Shown here: positions 1 to 8,173 of the stretch, piece after piece
Layout of the letters: the number at the start of each line of letters is the position of its first letter
How positions within the stretch are numbered: position 1 is the stretch's first letter
From: a virus
IMG/VR virus record: IMGVR_UViG_3300025728_000005
Span: 1 to 48,063 of that record
Length of the DNA stretch: 48,063 bases
Reading direction: 5' to 3' (one strand)
Position numbers and translations under genes: made by a program
Notes under the pieces: model-generated
What the model was told of the DNA's origin: nothing
The model's database searches: none
Seen by the model: only the letters and a program-made list of their open reading frames with translations

Positions 1-127
1 AGGAAGACGCTATTGCGGCGAACGCCGAAAGCCAGGCGACGATCACCACCCTGCAAGCCGAAGCCAAACGCAACGCTGCCTACAGCGCCGACCTGGCCAA
101 ACGCATCAAGGCCAGCGAAGACAAAGC
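1..127. repeat. Terminal duplication, left copy (assembly overlap)
   Basis: Bases 1-127 are identical to 47937-48063. The junction reads through Rz without a break, and 127 is a common assembler word length, so this is taken as circular-assembly overlap rather than a biological terminal repeat. Confidence 0.9.
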
Positions 128-263
128 AAAAAAGGCGAGGAAAGACTTTGAAGACCTCAAGCGCAACAGCAAGCCTGTTCGTGATTGGGCTGCTCAGCCT
201 CTGCCTGACGGCCTGCGTGGGAAATCCGCCGGTGGTGACAAAGGCCAGCGCAATCCGAATTGA
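1..263 (+). CDS. Rz: Rz-like i-spanin, 3' part (5' part is at the other end of the window)
   Basis: This is the C-terminal part of the inner-membrane spanin subunit. The reading frame enters at base 3 and stops with TGA at 261-263. Joined across the circular junction with the start at 47816 it gives a protein of 127 residues: an N-terminal membrane anchor followed by a long charged, Ala/Lys/Glu-rich periplasmic helix, which is the usual Rz build. Spanins join inner and outer membranes in the last step of lysis. The Rz1 gene starts inside it in another frame. The gene looks split only because the circular molecule was cut here. Confidence 0.85.
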   Translation, partial: EDAIAANAESQATITTLQAEAKRNAAYSADLAKRIKASEDKAKKARKDFEDLKRNSKPVRDWAAQPLPDGLRGKSAGGDKGQRNPN

Positions 264-417
264 AGCGCCCGAGCTGATTCCATGCGAGCGGGTAGGTGAT
301 GACACCGACCTGACCGACAACGGATCACTGTGGGATCTGAAAGACCAAGCCATCAAGCTGCTCGACACCTGCGCCGACCAAGTGGACGCCCAGATCCTGC
401 GCAGCCAGAGCAAGTGA
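148..417 (+). CDS. Rz1: Rz1-like o-spanin lipoprotein
   Basis: This small lipoprotein overlaps Rz in another frame, the classical embedded Rz/Rz1 arrangement. Starting from TTG at 148, which has an AGGAAAG ribosome site at 138-144, it has 89 residues. A hydrophobic signal segment (LFVIGLLSLCLTAC) ends in the lipobox LTAC, so cleavage before Cys and lipid attachment are expected, followed by a PP-containing periplasmic part. The frame is open further upstream to an ATG at 13, but that start would put about 45 hydrophilic residues before the signal peptide, so TTG is preferred. It should pair with Rz to disrupt the outer membrane. Confidence 0.8.
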   Translation: MKTSSATASLFVIGLLSLCLTACVGNPPVVTKASAIRIEAPELIPCERVGDDTDLTDNGSLWDLKDQAIKLLDTCADQVDAQILRSQSK

Positions 418-427
418 GGACCGCGCC

Positions 428-655
428 ATGCAACTGATCGACAACGCAAGCGGATGGCACAAACTCTGGTCTGTACGCGTGGCTCTGGCCGGTTCGGTCC
501 TGAACGCCATGGTCATTGGCTGGACCGTCTTCCAAGGCTCGGTAAACCCGTTGCTCTACGCCGCCATCAACATGGGGCTTGGTGTCTGCGTGGCTGTGGT
601 GCGTGTGCTGCCTCAGGGTAAGCCTGATGACAGCGCGGCTGGTCCTGAAGCCTGA
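428..655 (+). CDS. Small two-helix membrane protein of the lysis region (holin-like)
   Basis: This protein has 75 residues. Two hydrophobic segments are visible, about residues 15-37 and 41-63, with a short charged N-terminus and a polar C-terminal tail. It follows Rz1 directly and has a GAGGACC ribosome site. Short proteins of this type, seen near lysis genes in Pseudomonas phages, carry only DUF names. It could be a second holin or an antiholin working with the holin at 47490; the sequence alone does not decide. Confidence 0.65.
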   Translation: MQLIDNASGWHKLWSVRVALAGSVLNAMVIGWTVFQGSVNPLLYAAINMGLGVCVAVVRVLPQGKPDDSAAGPEA

Positions 656-674
656 ACTGTAGCCCGGAGTCCAT

Positions 675-833
675 ATGGCAACTATCAACATGACGGTCAG
701 TATCAAGTTCGCCTGGTGGGTCATGCCTTACCTGAGGATGCATGCACTGTTCTGCCGGGTGACTGGCAAGAAGCCAGATCTGGATAAGCTTTGCAGGCTG
801 GTGACGAGCAATGCCAAGTACGTTACCAAGTAA
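675..833 (+). CDS. Small hypothetical protein between lysis and head genes
   Basis: This 52-residue protein starts at ATG 675 behind a CGGAGT ribosome site and ends with TAA at 831-833. It has a weakly hydrophobic, Trp- and aromatic-rich first half (KFAWWVMPYLRMHALF) and a basic C-terminus. Similar short proteins are common at this place in Pseudomonas phages. No function is known to me; a membrane-associated role is possible. Confidence 0.6.
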   Translation: MATINMTVSIKFAWWVMPYLRMHALFCRVTGKKPDLDKLCRLVTSNAKYVTK

Positions 834-900
834 TACGTCCAGTTATCCCGCGCCACGAAATCAATCAAGCGTGAAACGTAGCGCGGAATAGGAAAGAAAT

Positions 901-2313
901 ATGGCCGAGTCAAAACCGCGAATTAAGATCAAAGGCGTCATGGTGCCCACCACCGACAGCCTGTCCAACCTGGTAGCCAACATCGGCACCGGTCGCGACA
1001 AGCGCACGCACAACGCCTTCGGTTATGAATACGTCAACCAGATGGAACTGGAAGCGGCCTATCAGTCCAACTGGATTGCCCGTCGCATCGTCGACAAGCC
1101 GAACGAAGACGCGCTGCGGGAATGGCGCACCTTCAACGGCAAGCAGGCCAAGCTGATCGAGACTGAAGAGCGCCGCCTCGGTGTGCAGCAACACTACCTC
1201 GACACCTGCTGCTGGGCCGACCTGTACGGTGGCGCGGCATTGCTGATGGTGACTGACCAGGATCTGGGCAAGCAGCTTGACCTGAAGAAGATCAAGAAGG
1301 GCAGCCTGAAGAACCTGGTGGTCCTCGACCGCTGGGATATTCAGCCGACCGACTTCAACTTGACCGACCCGCTCCAGCCCAACTGGATGCAGCCGAACTT
1401 TTACATGATGGTCAACGGCACGCAGCCGATTCACTACAGCCACATCATCCGCCGCACTGGGGCTCGCCTGCCTCGGCGCATGCGCATGTTCGAACAGGGC
1501 TGGGGTGACAGTCGCCTACGTCGCTGCATGTCTGACCTGCGTGATGTGGTAGCCACCAAGGGCGGCATTGCCTCGCTGGTACTGGAAGCCAACGTCGACA
1601 CGATCGGTGTGAAGGGTCTTCAAGCAGCCTTGGCCAGTGCGCAGAGCAATCAGGTCACCGAGCGTTACCGCCTGTTCGGCATGCTCAAGTCGATCGTGAA
1701 CCTCGGCCTGCTCGATCAGGATAACGAGAAATACGAACGCAACAGCATCAGCTTCAGCGGCCTCAGTCAGATCATGGAGCAGTTCATGGTGTGGACGGCC
1801 GGCGCTGCTGAAATGCCGGTTACCGAGTTGTGGGGCCAATCGGCTGCTGGGCTCAGTGCTACCGGTGAAGGCGACCGCAAGACCTACGAAGGCACGATCA
1901 AGGGCAAGCAGGACGGCCAGATGCGTCTGGACCTCGAACTGCTGGACCAAGTATTGATCCGCTCGGCGCTGGGCACCTACCCGGAAGGCATCGAGTTCGA
2001 ATGGAATCCGCTGTCGCTGCCTACGGGCGTCGAGCAGGCTCAGGAAGGCCTGGCTGATGCTCAGGCCGATGGCATCTACCTCGAAACCGGGGTGATTCGC
2101 CCGAGCCACGCTATGCGCCGCGCTCAGGCGAAAGGCACCTACGCCATCACCGACGAGCAGATCGCCGCCCAAGAGGCACTGGAGAAGGATCAGGACAATG
2201 CAGCCTTCGACAAAGACGACGGCGCCGACCTCCCAGGTTTCTCCCTCGGCGGCCCTGACGGCGATAAACCAGACGCTCCTGGCAAAACGAAAGAAGAAAC
2301 CGAAGGCGCCTAA
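901..2313 (+). CDS. Portal protein, DUF1073 family
   Basis: This is the dodecameric portal through which DNA enters and leaves the capsid. It has 470 residues, normal for the DUF1073 portal family, with the typical N-terminal region (IARRIVDKPNEDALREW) and the stretch WGQSAAGLSATGEGD that belongs to the conserved core. The C-terminal tail is acidic and Pro/Gly-rich. The start has an AGGAAAG ribosome site. It opens the head module and is followed by the MuF-like protein, the standard order. Databases label this family anti-CBASS Acb1-like because a related domain exists there; context here says portal. Confidence 0.9.
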   Translation: MAESKPRIKIKGVMVPTTDSLSNLVANIGTGRDKRTHNAFGYEYVNQMELEAAYQSNWIARRIVDKPNEDALREWRTFNGKQAKLIETEERRLGVQQHYLDTCCWADLYGGAALLMVTDQDLGKQLDLKKIKKGSLKNLVVLDRWDIQPTDFNLTDPLQPNWMQPNFYMMVNGTQPIHYSHIIRRTGARLPRRMRMFEQGWGDSRLRRCMSDLRDVVATKGGIASLVLEANVDTIGVKGLQAALASAQSNQVTERYRLFGMLKSIVNLGLLDQDNEKYERNSISFSGLSQIMEQFMVWTAGAAEMPVTELWGQSAAGLSATGEGDRKTYEGTIKGKQDGQMRLDLELLDQVLIRSALGTYPEGIEFEWNPLSLPTGVEQAQEGLADAQADGIYLETGVIRPSHAMRRAQAKGTYAITDEQIAAQEALEKDQDNAAFDKDDGADLPGFSLGGPDGDKPDAPGKTKEETEGA

Positions 2314-3169
2314 GCCGGTGATGCCCAGCAAGGAGGCTGAGCTGTACTACCACCGGCAGCTGCGGTCGCTGGTCAGTGCCATGGCTTCCGAGTTGGCTGC
2401 CTCCATCGTGCCGGAACTGAAGCGCCTCAAGCCCGACTACATCGCCGACGCCATGGTGACCCTCGACGGCTGGACTGACGACATCCTCGCCGCCATCCGC
2501 CGAGTGTCGCAGCGCTATACCTCGACCCTGTTCGAGTCGCAGATTCAACGAGTAGCAGCCGGTACCATCAGCCGCGCCGAGGCCGACAACGCCGAAGATT
2601 TCCGCGACTCGATCAACAAGGCCGTGGGCGTCGACTTCCAGCTGATCACCAAGCCCAAGGGCATGGTCGACTATCTGGAGGCCTCCACCGCCGAGAACGT
2701 CAACCTGATCAAGTCCATCCCGGCTGACTACTTCAGCAAGGTCGAGACGCTGGTGTTGGGCGGCATGAAGGACGGCCTCGCGCCTACCGCCATCGCCAAA
2801 CAGATTCAGGAAGAGACGGGCGTCACGGCGCGACGGGCCAAGCTGATCGCGCGTGACCAGGTGTCGAAACTCAACTCCGACCTGACCCGGCAACGCCAAG
2901 CCGCAGCCGGTATCGAGTTCTACAAGGCCGTGGATGCCAACGATCAGCGCGTCAGTGGCAACCCAGGCGGCAAGTACCCTAACGCCAAGATCAGTTGCTG
3001 GGACATTGCGCGGCAGGACATCGGCTACGGTCCCGGCGTGTACAAGGTCGCTGACGGCGCCAGCTGGAAAGGTGAAACAGGGCTTCATCCGGGACGCCAT
3101 CACGTTTTATGTAGATGCGTCGGAATCGCCATGATCCCCGGCGTGAACTACTTCCCCGACAAGGGCTGA
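2198..3169 (+). CDS. Minor head protein, Mu F / SPP1 gp7-like
   Basis: This minor capsid protein sits with the portal inside the prohead. It has 323 residues from ATG 2198, which lies behind GGATCAGG. The C-terminal half carries the phage Mu F domain: a conserved LIARDQVSKLN helix and a His/Cys cluster ending in HPGRHHVLCRC. With this start the gene overlaps the portal gene by 116 bases in another frame. An internal ATG at 2321, eight bases after the portal stop, would give a shorter protein without overlap, but the Lys-rich segment before it looks coding. It comes directly before the DUF2213 gene. Confidence 0.85.
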   Translation: MQPSTKTTAPTSQVSPSAALTAINQTLLAKRKKKPKAPKPVMPSKEAELYYHRQLRSLVSAMASELAASIVPELKRLKPDYIADAMVTLDGWTDDILAAIRRVSQRYTSTLFESQIQRVAAGTISRAEADNAEDFRDSINKAVGVDFQLITKPKGMVDYLEASTAENVNLIKSIPADYFSKVETLVLGGMKDGLAPTAIAKQIQEETGVTARRAKLIARDQVSKLNSDLTRQRQAAAGIEFYKAVDANDQRVSGNPGGKYPNAKISCWDIARQDIGYGPGVYKVADGASWKGETGLHPGRHHVLCRCVGIAMIPGVNYFPDKG

Positions 3170-3171
3170 CC

Positions 3172-4272
3172 ATGAAAAGAATGACCATCGACGAGGCCTT
3201 CAAGCCTACGTCGCGAACACTCACGCCCGAGGGTTTCCTCTGCGTGAAAGGGGTTGCAGCGCGCACCGGGGTCTATCAGTACCTGTCGAGCGAACTGGAC
3301 CTCGACGGCCCTGAGCGGATCGTCAATGTCTACCGCCCTCCCGGCCAAGTGTTCGACCCTGAGTCGATGGCAACCTTCGCCGACAAGGACGTGACCAACG
3401 ACCACCCGGACGATCTGGTCGACTCGACCACCTTCAAGGAAGTGTCGGTCGGCCATGTGCGCGGCGTCGAGCAGGACGGCGACAACTTGGTGGTCGACCT
3501 GATCATCAAGGACCAGACCGCCATCGACGACATCGACTCTGGCAAGGCCGAGCTTTCCCCCGGCTACCTGGCCGAGTACGTCGAAGCCCCCGGCATCGCC
3601 CCCGATGGCACCGCCTACGAATACGAGCAGCGTGACATCCAGATCAACCACGTCGCCGTTGTAGAAGCAGCGCGAGGCGGCAAGGTCGCCCGCATTTTTG
3701 ACCACAAACCGAAAGGTGTACCAATGGCACAACGGAAAGTCTTTTTAGACTCCAAGAAAAGCCGCTCCATCATTCTCGACGAAGAGGCAGCTTCGGTAGT
3801 CGAAGACGCCGTTGCAGCGCTTCAGAAGTTCGCGGATGAAGAGTCGGATCGCGCAGACAAGGCTGAAGCCACCAAGGACGAAGCCGAAGAGAAGCTGGAA
3901 GAGGCCAAGAAGGAAACTTCTGACGCCGCGATCGGCGCTCGCGTGAAGTCCACCCTCGACACCATCGCCCTCGCCGCCAAGGTAGTGAAGTCGTTCGACG
4001 CGAAGGGCCTGGTGTCCCCGCTCGAAATCAAGCGCGCCGCCATGGCTCAGCTGAAGCCGACCCGCGACTGGGCTGGCAAGTCCGAAGCCTACGTGCTGGC
4101 TGCCTTCGATGCCGCTGCTGATGAGGCAGAGGAAAGCGACGAGGACGACGAGGACAAGAAGAAGGTCGAGGACAGCCTGAAGCGCTTCGCTGACGACGCC
4201 GCCAAGCGTGGCATGAAGCCGACCAACGACGGCACTGCCGCTTACAACGATTTCCTGCGAGGTAAAAAGTAA
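3172..4272 (+). CDS. DUF2213 protein, probable prohead protease/scaffold
   Basis: This 366-residue protein has an N-terminal DUF2213 domain (about residues 1-190), seen in phages in the place of the head maturation protease, and a long acidic Lys/Glu-rich C-terminal half that should form a coiled coil, as scaffolding regions do. ATG 3172 was chosen because it follows the MuF stop by two bases and has an AAGGG ribosome site; the frame is open to 3115, but that part overlaps MuF. Role inferred: shaping and maturation of the prohead. It overlaps the next start by one base. Confidence 0.8.
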   Translation: MKRMTIDEAFKPTSRTLTPEGFLCVKGVAARTGVYQYLSSELDLDGPERIVNVYRPPGQVFDPESMATFADKDVTNDHPDDLVDSTTFKEVSVGHVRGVEQDGDNLVVDLIIKDQTAIDDIDSGKAELSPGYLAEYVEAPGIAPDGTAYEYEQRDIQINHVAVVEAARGGKVARIFDHKPKGVPMAQRKVFLDSKKSRSIILDEEAASVVEDAVAALQKFADEESDRADKAEATKDEAEEKLEEAKKETSDAAIGARVKSTLDTIALAAKVVKSFDAKGLVSPLEIKRAAMAQLKPTRDWAGKSEAYVLAAFDAAADEAEESDEDDEDKKKVEDSLKRFADDAAKRGMKPTNDGTAAYNDFLRGKK

Positions 4273-4784
4273 TGGCGACTGCATTCGATACCTTCAACCA
4301 GTACGCCAGCACGGCATTCGAGGGTCAAACCAATGACGACTCGATGTTCGACGATATCACCTACGTCGTCGAATCTGCGGCTGTTCCATTTGGTCGAGCA
4401 GTGATCCAGGGTGTCGCTGACCGAGGCGGCAAGCTGCCAGCCACCGCTGCCGCAGTCATCATCGGTTTGTCTGTGCGTCAAACGATCGGCATCGGTGGCG
4501 GTTACCTGACCGGTGACGGCAACGCCAACGCCAACCCAGTCGGCTCTCGCGCTGTCGGCCAAGAGTCGACAGCGCGGGCATACGGCCGCGCATGGGTGAA
4601 AACCCTCGGCGGTTCTACGCCAGGCCAGCAGGTCTATGTCGTGCCGAACACCGGTGAGCTCACCAACGCCGCTACCTCGGGGAATCTCCTGTGGACGGGC
4701 GCGACTTTCAAAACGACCGCCGCCGCCAACGGCATGGCAGTTATCCAAGTTCGCGGCCAAGCGCTTGCAACTCTGGTCGCTTAA
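4272..4784 (+). CDS. Structural cement / head decoration protein (Gp24-like)
   Basis: This protein has 170 residues. It is Gly/Ala/Thr-rich, with the pattern of phage structural cement proteins: a polar N-terminus, a central PFGRAVIQG segment and a C-terminal beta-rich part. It lies directly upstream of the major capsid gene, the usual place for a decoration protein that binds between capsomers and stabilises the shell. Its start overlaps the stop of the DUF2213 gene (TAATG). Confidence 0.8.
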   Translation: MATAFDTFNQYASTAFEGQTNDDSMFDDITYVVESAAVPFGRAVIQGVADRGGKLPATAAAVIIGLSVRQTIGIGGGYLTGDGNANANPVGSRAVGQESTARAYGRAWVKTLGGSTPGQQVYVVPNTGELTNAATSGNLLWTGATFKTTAAANGMAVIQVRGQALATLVA

Positions 4785-4796
4785 GGAGAAACGAAT

Positions 4797-5783
4797 ATGC
4801 CCCGCATGACAATGGACGCCCAAGTCCAGGCTGCACTTGGCTTCTACACCGGCCAACTGACCTACATCGAGCAGGAAGTACTGCGCCAGCCGTACCCTGA
4901 AATCCGCTATCCATCCATCCTGAACGTCGACACCACGGCGCCGGACTGGATCGAAAGCGTCGGCTTCAAAACGCTCGATTTCCGCGGTAAGCCGCAGATT
5001 CTCGGCGACAAGTCCAAAGATTACCCAATGGCAGAGATGGCGTCTGCGCTGGGTGCGGTGGACGTGCACACCTTCTCGCTGGGCTACTCCTACACCTTGG
5101 CCGAACTGGGCAAGGCGATGGAAATGGAGCGCAGCCAAGGCTACGGCGCCTCGATCAACTATCTGGCCGAGAAGCCAGCCGGTGTTCGCATGCTGACCGA
5201 GCAGTGGCTCGACAGCACCGCCTTCTCCGGCGATCCATCGGTTCCGTCTCTGTCTGCTGGCGGCCTGATCGGCTATCCAGGCGTGCCGGTGGTTGCTACC
5301 GGCACCCTTCTGGGCGGTTCGAACCAGACCATTGCGCAGATCATCGCCGGCACTGACCCTAACGTCGTGTCTCAGTCGCTGCTGAACCTGTTCAACAACG
5401 GCCGCCTGCGAGTTCAGATCACGCAGACCAACAACACCTTCCGTCCAACGCACGTGCTGCTGCCATCGGTGCAGTTTGGCCAGATCGAGAGCTATCGCAT
5501 CCCGAACACCTCGGATACGTTGCTGAGCTATCTGGAGCGCGTCACCAAGCTGACGTTTGAACCGATCCTGCAATTGGCGGGTGCTGGCGCGGGCGGCGTG
5601 GATCGCATGATGTTCTACACCAAGAACGATCAGTACGCGAAGTTCCATATGCCGCTGCCGTTCATGCTGAATGCTCCAATCGTGAGCGCTGGCGGCCTGC
5701 AATTCGAATCGGCTGGCCTGGTTCGTATCGCTGGCACCGAACTGCGCGTGCCGAAGTCCCACCTGTACGTCGACGGTGTCTAA
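4797..5783 (+). CDS. Major capsid protein, DUF2184 family
   Basis: This is the main shell protein, 328 residues, of the DUF2184 type, which has an HK97-like fold. Recognisable parts are the N-terminal LGFYTGQLTYIEQEV, the central DVHTFSLGYSYTLAEL and the C-terminal FESAGLVRIAGTELRVPK. An AAGGAGAAACG ribosome site precedes the ATG, in keeping with high expression. Cement gene, capsid gene and connector genes follow in normal order. Confidence 0.9.
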   Translation: MPRMTMDAQVQAALGFYTGQLTYIEQEVLRQPYPEIRYPSILNVDTTAPDWIESVGFKTLDFRGKPQILGDKSKDYPMAEMASALGAVDVHTFSLGYSYTLAELGKAMEMERSQGYGASINYLAEKPAGVRMLTEQWLDSTAFSGDPSVPSLSAGGLIGYPGVPVVATGTLLGGSNQTIAQIIAGTDPNVVSQSLLNLFNNGRLRVQITQTNNTFRPTHVLLPSVQFGQIESYRIPNTSDTLLSYLERVTKLTFEPILQLAGAGAGGVDRMMFYTKNDQYAKFHMPLPFMLNAPIVSAGGLQFESAGLVRIAGTELRVPKSHLYVDGV

Positions 5784-5792
5784 GGGGGTCAT

Positions 5793-6137
5793 ATGGCTCG
5801 CAAACAAGGCAAGGCAGATGATGCCGCTTCGGCGGACCTCGTTGTCTGGATCAACGTTAGCCGGAACCCGGTAATTCTGGGCGATGGCAGCACCGTTGCC
5901 CCGGGCGAAAGCACCACTCCCGAGCAGGCCGAGTTCGCTGAAGGCTCGTTCTGGGAAGAACACGGCGTGTTGGTATCCGGCTCGCCGGTGCTGACTGATG
6001 ACGGCGCTGGTCAGATCGAAGCACTGGGCGCCGAGATCGAAGGTCTGCGCGCTCAGCTGGTCACCGCTGGCAGCGAGAAAGACGCGCTGCTGGCCGAGAT
6101 CGAAGCGCTGAAGAAACAGATCCCTCCGAAAGAGTGA
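5793..6137 (+). CDS. Hypothetical head-region protein with C-terminal coiled coil
   Basis: This 114-residue protein follows the capsid gene by nine bases with a GGGGGTC leader. The first 65 residues resemble a small beta domain (VVWINVSRNPVILGDGS...), and residues 70-110 form a clear heptad-repeat coiled coil. Proteins of this shape after the capsid gene may be capsid fibres or assembly factors. No family is recognised with confidence. An intrinsic terminator follows. Confidence 0.65.
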   Translation: MARKQGKADDAASADLVVWINVSRNPVILGDGSTVAPGESTTPEQAEFAEGSFWEEHGVLVSGSPVLTDDGAGQIEALGAEIEGLRAQLVTAGSEKDALLAEIEALKKQIPPKE

Positions 6138-6156
6138 TCTGAGCAAAACCCCAATA

Positions 6157-6177
6157 GCCCCTCTTAACCCGAGGGGC
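6157..6177 (+). terminator. Hairpin terminator after the capsid block
   Basis: GCCCCTC (6157-6163) pairs perfectly with GAGGGGC (6171-6177) around a seven-base loop, followed by CGTTTCATTCT, a weak U-tract. It probably gives partial termination and sets a step down between highly expressed capsid genes and connector genes. Confidence 0.65.
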
Positions 6178-6200
6178 CGTTTCATTCTGGAGTCTGACCC

Positions 6201-6635
6201 GTGGCTGAACTAACGATTGAAGTGACGCCGGCGATCATTACCGACTTCCGAGCGTTCTACGAAGAATTTACAAGCAGTGCCGTCTGGTCTGATGCTCAGA
6301 TCACCAAGGCGCTGTATATCGCACGCGGCGAGCTTGATGCCTGCCGCTGGGGCACTTACTCGCCCTACTCGTTCCTGCAGCGTGGCTGGTTCGCCCTGGC
6401 GGCGCACTACCTGACCTGGAACAAGGCGACAACCGACGCCACTACGGCAGACGGCAGCGCCTCGACCCCCTTTGCGCAGTCGAGCAAGTCTGTGCGTGAC
6501 GAATCGGTGTCCTACGCCATCCCGGCCTCCATGGCCAACCTGACGACGTGGGAAGCGGCTCTTGCGCTGACTCCCTACGGCAACGAATACCTGCACCTGC
6601 GTGATCGGGCTGGCATGGGCGCGGTCTGCGTATGA
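6201..6635 (+). CDS. Head-tail adaptor, DUF4054 family
   Basis: This 144-residue protein belongs to the DUF4054 type of head-completion proteins. Visible family traits are the helical DFRAFYEEF...WSDAQITKALYIA region, the AAHYLTWNKA segment and the late SVSYAIPASMANLTTWEAALALTPYGNEYL block. It should bind beneath the portal as the first connector ring. Its stop overlaps the next start by four bases. Confidence 0.85.
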   Translation: MAELTIEVTPAIITDFRAFYEEFTSSAVWSDAQITKALYIARGELDACRWGTYSPYSFLQRGWFALAAHYLTWNKATTDATTADGSASTPFAQSSKSVRDESVSYAIPASMANLTTWEAALALTPYGNEYLHLRDRAGMGAVCV

Positions 6636-7129
6636 TCGAGCCGACGCTCAGCCTGATCGGCAAGCAGCAGGCCGAGGAAGCGCTGAAGGATCTGGCGAGG
6701 CGACTAGAAGGTGAAACCCGTGTGCTGGCCGGTGTGCCGAAAGGTGCGGGCACCTACGAAGACGGCTTGACCCTGGCAACTATCGCGGCGGTCAACAACT
6801 TCGGCTCGGCCGACGGCAAGATCCCTGCCCGTCCGGTGCTGGAGCCCGCTATTACCAAAGGCGCTCCGCAATATCAGCGACTCGCCGAGGTGATGTTGCC
6901 CAAGGTTCTCAGCGGTGAAATGACCATGCGCATCCTCTTGGAGCAGATGGGGCAGCTGGCCGAGGGTCACATCAAGCAGGAAATCACCGACCTGAAGACG
7001 CCGCCCAACGCGCCGTCGACGATCAAGAAGAAGGGTTCCGACAACCCACTGATCGACACCGGCGCCTTCCGCCAGTCCATTCGTTACGTCATCGACGACG
7101 GCTCCGAACCAATCGAAGAGGGTCTGTGA
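6632..7129 (+). CDS. Neck / tail-completion protein (HK97 gp10-like position)
   Basis: This protein has 165 residues. The sequence around NNFGSADGKIPARPVLEPAI, with the later TIKKKGSDNPLIDTGAFRQSI, is the signature of the phage virion-morphogenesis and gp10-type head-tail joining proteins. It lies between the DUF4054 adaptor and the next neck gene, with overlapping stops and starts. Confidence 0.75.
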   Translation: MIEPTLSLIGKQQAEEALKDLARRLEGETRVLAGVPKGAGTYEDGLTLATIAAVNNFGSADGKIPARPVLEPAITKGAPQYQRLAEVMLPKVLSGEMTMRILLEQMGQLAEGHIKQEITDLKTPPNAPSTIKKKGSDNPLIDTGAFRQSIRYVIDDGSEPIEEGL

Positions 7130-7623
7130 TGGGCTTGAACATGCGCGGTCACGTCAGCGGCCCCTTCGTGACGCACAAGGGTGTGATCCTGAACCGCTAC
7201 ACCAGCGAGGTCGTCGACTTCGAGCCGGCCCTGACCCTGAGCTATACCGACAGCTTCGATGCCAACGTACAGCCGGTGGGCGATGTAGAGATCCAGTTTT
7301 TGCAGATCGGTGCCGAGCGAGTGGATGACTTCCGCGTGATCCATCGCAATGACGGGCTGGGCATCGAGCTTTCAACCGCCGGCAAGCTGTCCGACATTCT
7401 GGTCTTCTCTGAAACGCCTGATAAGCCAGTCACCTGGTGGAAGGCTGTCAACCGAGACTTCAGACCCTGGCACAACTTCTGCCGCGCCGTGGTGGCCAAG
7501 CTCGACCCGGCTGAGATTGACCGACTGGAACTGAATGTGCTGGTGACGGCCGTCGAGCCGGTCGCCCAAGACACCTACGACTACGCCAACACCACACTGC
7601 CCGAGGACGTAGGACATGCTTGA
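7129..7623 (+). CDS. Hypothetical neck/tail protein
   Basis: This protein has 164 residues from ATG 7129, which overlaps the previous stop by one base (a GTG at 7126 is an alternative). No family is recognised with certainty. It lies among the connector genes and is probably a structural neck or tail-terminator partner. Oddly, its last residues (YDYANTTLPEDVGHA) closely match the last residues of the DUF2612 baseplate protein (YDYANVTLPGDIA), with 16 identical DNA bases. Confidence 0.7.
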   Translation: MGLNMRGHVSGPFVTHKGVILNRYTSEVVDFEPALTLSYTDSFDANVQPVGDVEIQFLQIGAERVDDFRVIHRNDGLGIELSTAGKLSDILVFSETPDKPVTWWKAVNRDFRPWHNFCRAVVAKLDPAEIDRLELNVLVTAVEPVAQDTYDYANTTLPEDVGHA

Positions 7624-8173
7624 CGACCTCGAAATGACCAAGGCCGTGTGCAGGATCGTCGTAGCGGCCACTGGACTACCGGCGAACAAGGTCATCATTG
7701 GCGACCCGGGTGACGCCTCACCGACCGGCAGCTACTGCGCTGTACGTCTGGACAATCCATCCCAGTACGGTCAGGCGCTCAACTCGCAAACCGATGTCGT
7801 CGCCACTGATGACCCGCAGTACAACGACATCCTCGCCAAGGTCGCCACCCAGTTCACTCTGGGCTTCAGCCTCAACTTCTACCGAGCGGGCGCCAAGCGT
7901 TACGCCGCCGCGATCTGCGAGGCGAACAAGCGCGAGCCGATTGCGGCCATCCTGCGCGCCGCCAAGCTCGGCTGGTCCCGCGTGTCACCGATCAACAACC
8001 TGACCGGCCTCTACCAGGCGGCCATGGAAGAACGCGCACAACTCACCCTGTACCTGTATGGCGAATCGATCGCCGAAGACCGCGTTCAGCGGATCTATCG
8101 CGCGGAATTCTCCGTGCAAACCGAACAATCTGGCGCCATTGCGCAAGGGGAAGTAAATGGCTTATCCGGCTGA
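7616..8173 (+). CDS. Neck terminator protein, gp12-like (LIC_12616 type)
   Basis: This 185-residue protein resembles the phage neck-terminator family: PTGSYCAVRLDNPSQYG near residue 40, a central FTLGFSLNFYRAGAK segment, and a C-terminal region with repeated aromatic and hydrophobic pairs. It should cap the finished tail and join it to the head. It overlaps both neighbours (8 and 17 bases), and the sheath gene begins before it ends. Confidence 0.8.
   Translation: MLDDLEMTKAVCRIVVAATGLPANKVIIGDPGDASPTGSYCAVRLDNPSQYGQALNSQTDVVATDDPQYNDILAKVATQFTLGFSLNFYRAGAKRYAAAICEANKREPIAAILRAAKLGWSRVSPINNLTGLYQAAMEERAQLTLYLYGESIAEDRVQRIYRAEFSVQTEQSGAIAQGEVNGLSG

Noticed and set aside
1-127. Biological direct terminal repeat
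   Set aside because: Length equals a common assembler word size and it cuts a gene; without coverage data assembly overlap is the simpler explanation.
901-2313. Anti-CBASS (Acb1) function for the DUF1073 protein
   Set aside because: The label comes from domain naming. Length and place between lysis genes and MuF identify it as the portal.
4242-6185. 647-codon open frame on the - strand
   Set aside because: It lies opposite the cement and capsid genes, is His/Arg/Val-rich as antisense frames of GC-rich genes are, and matches nothing.
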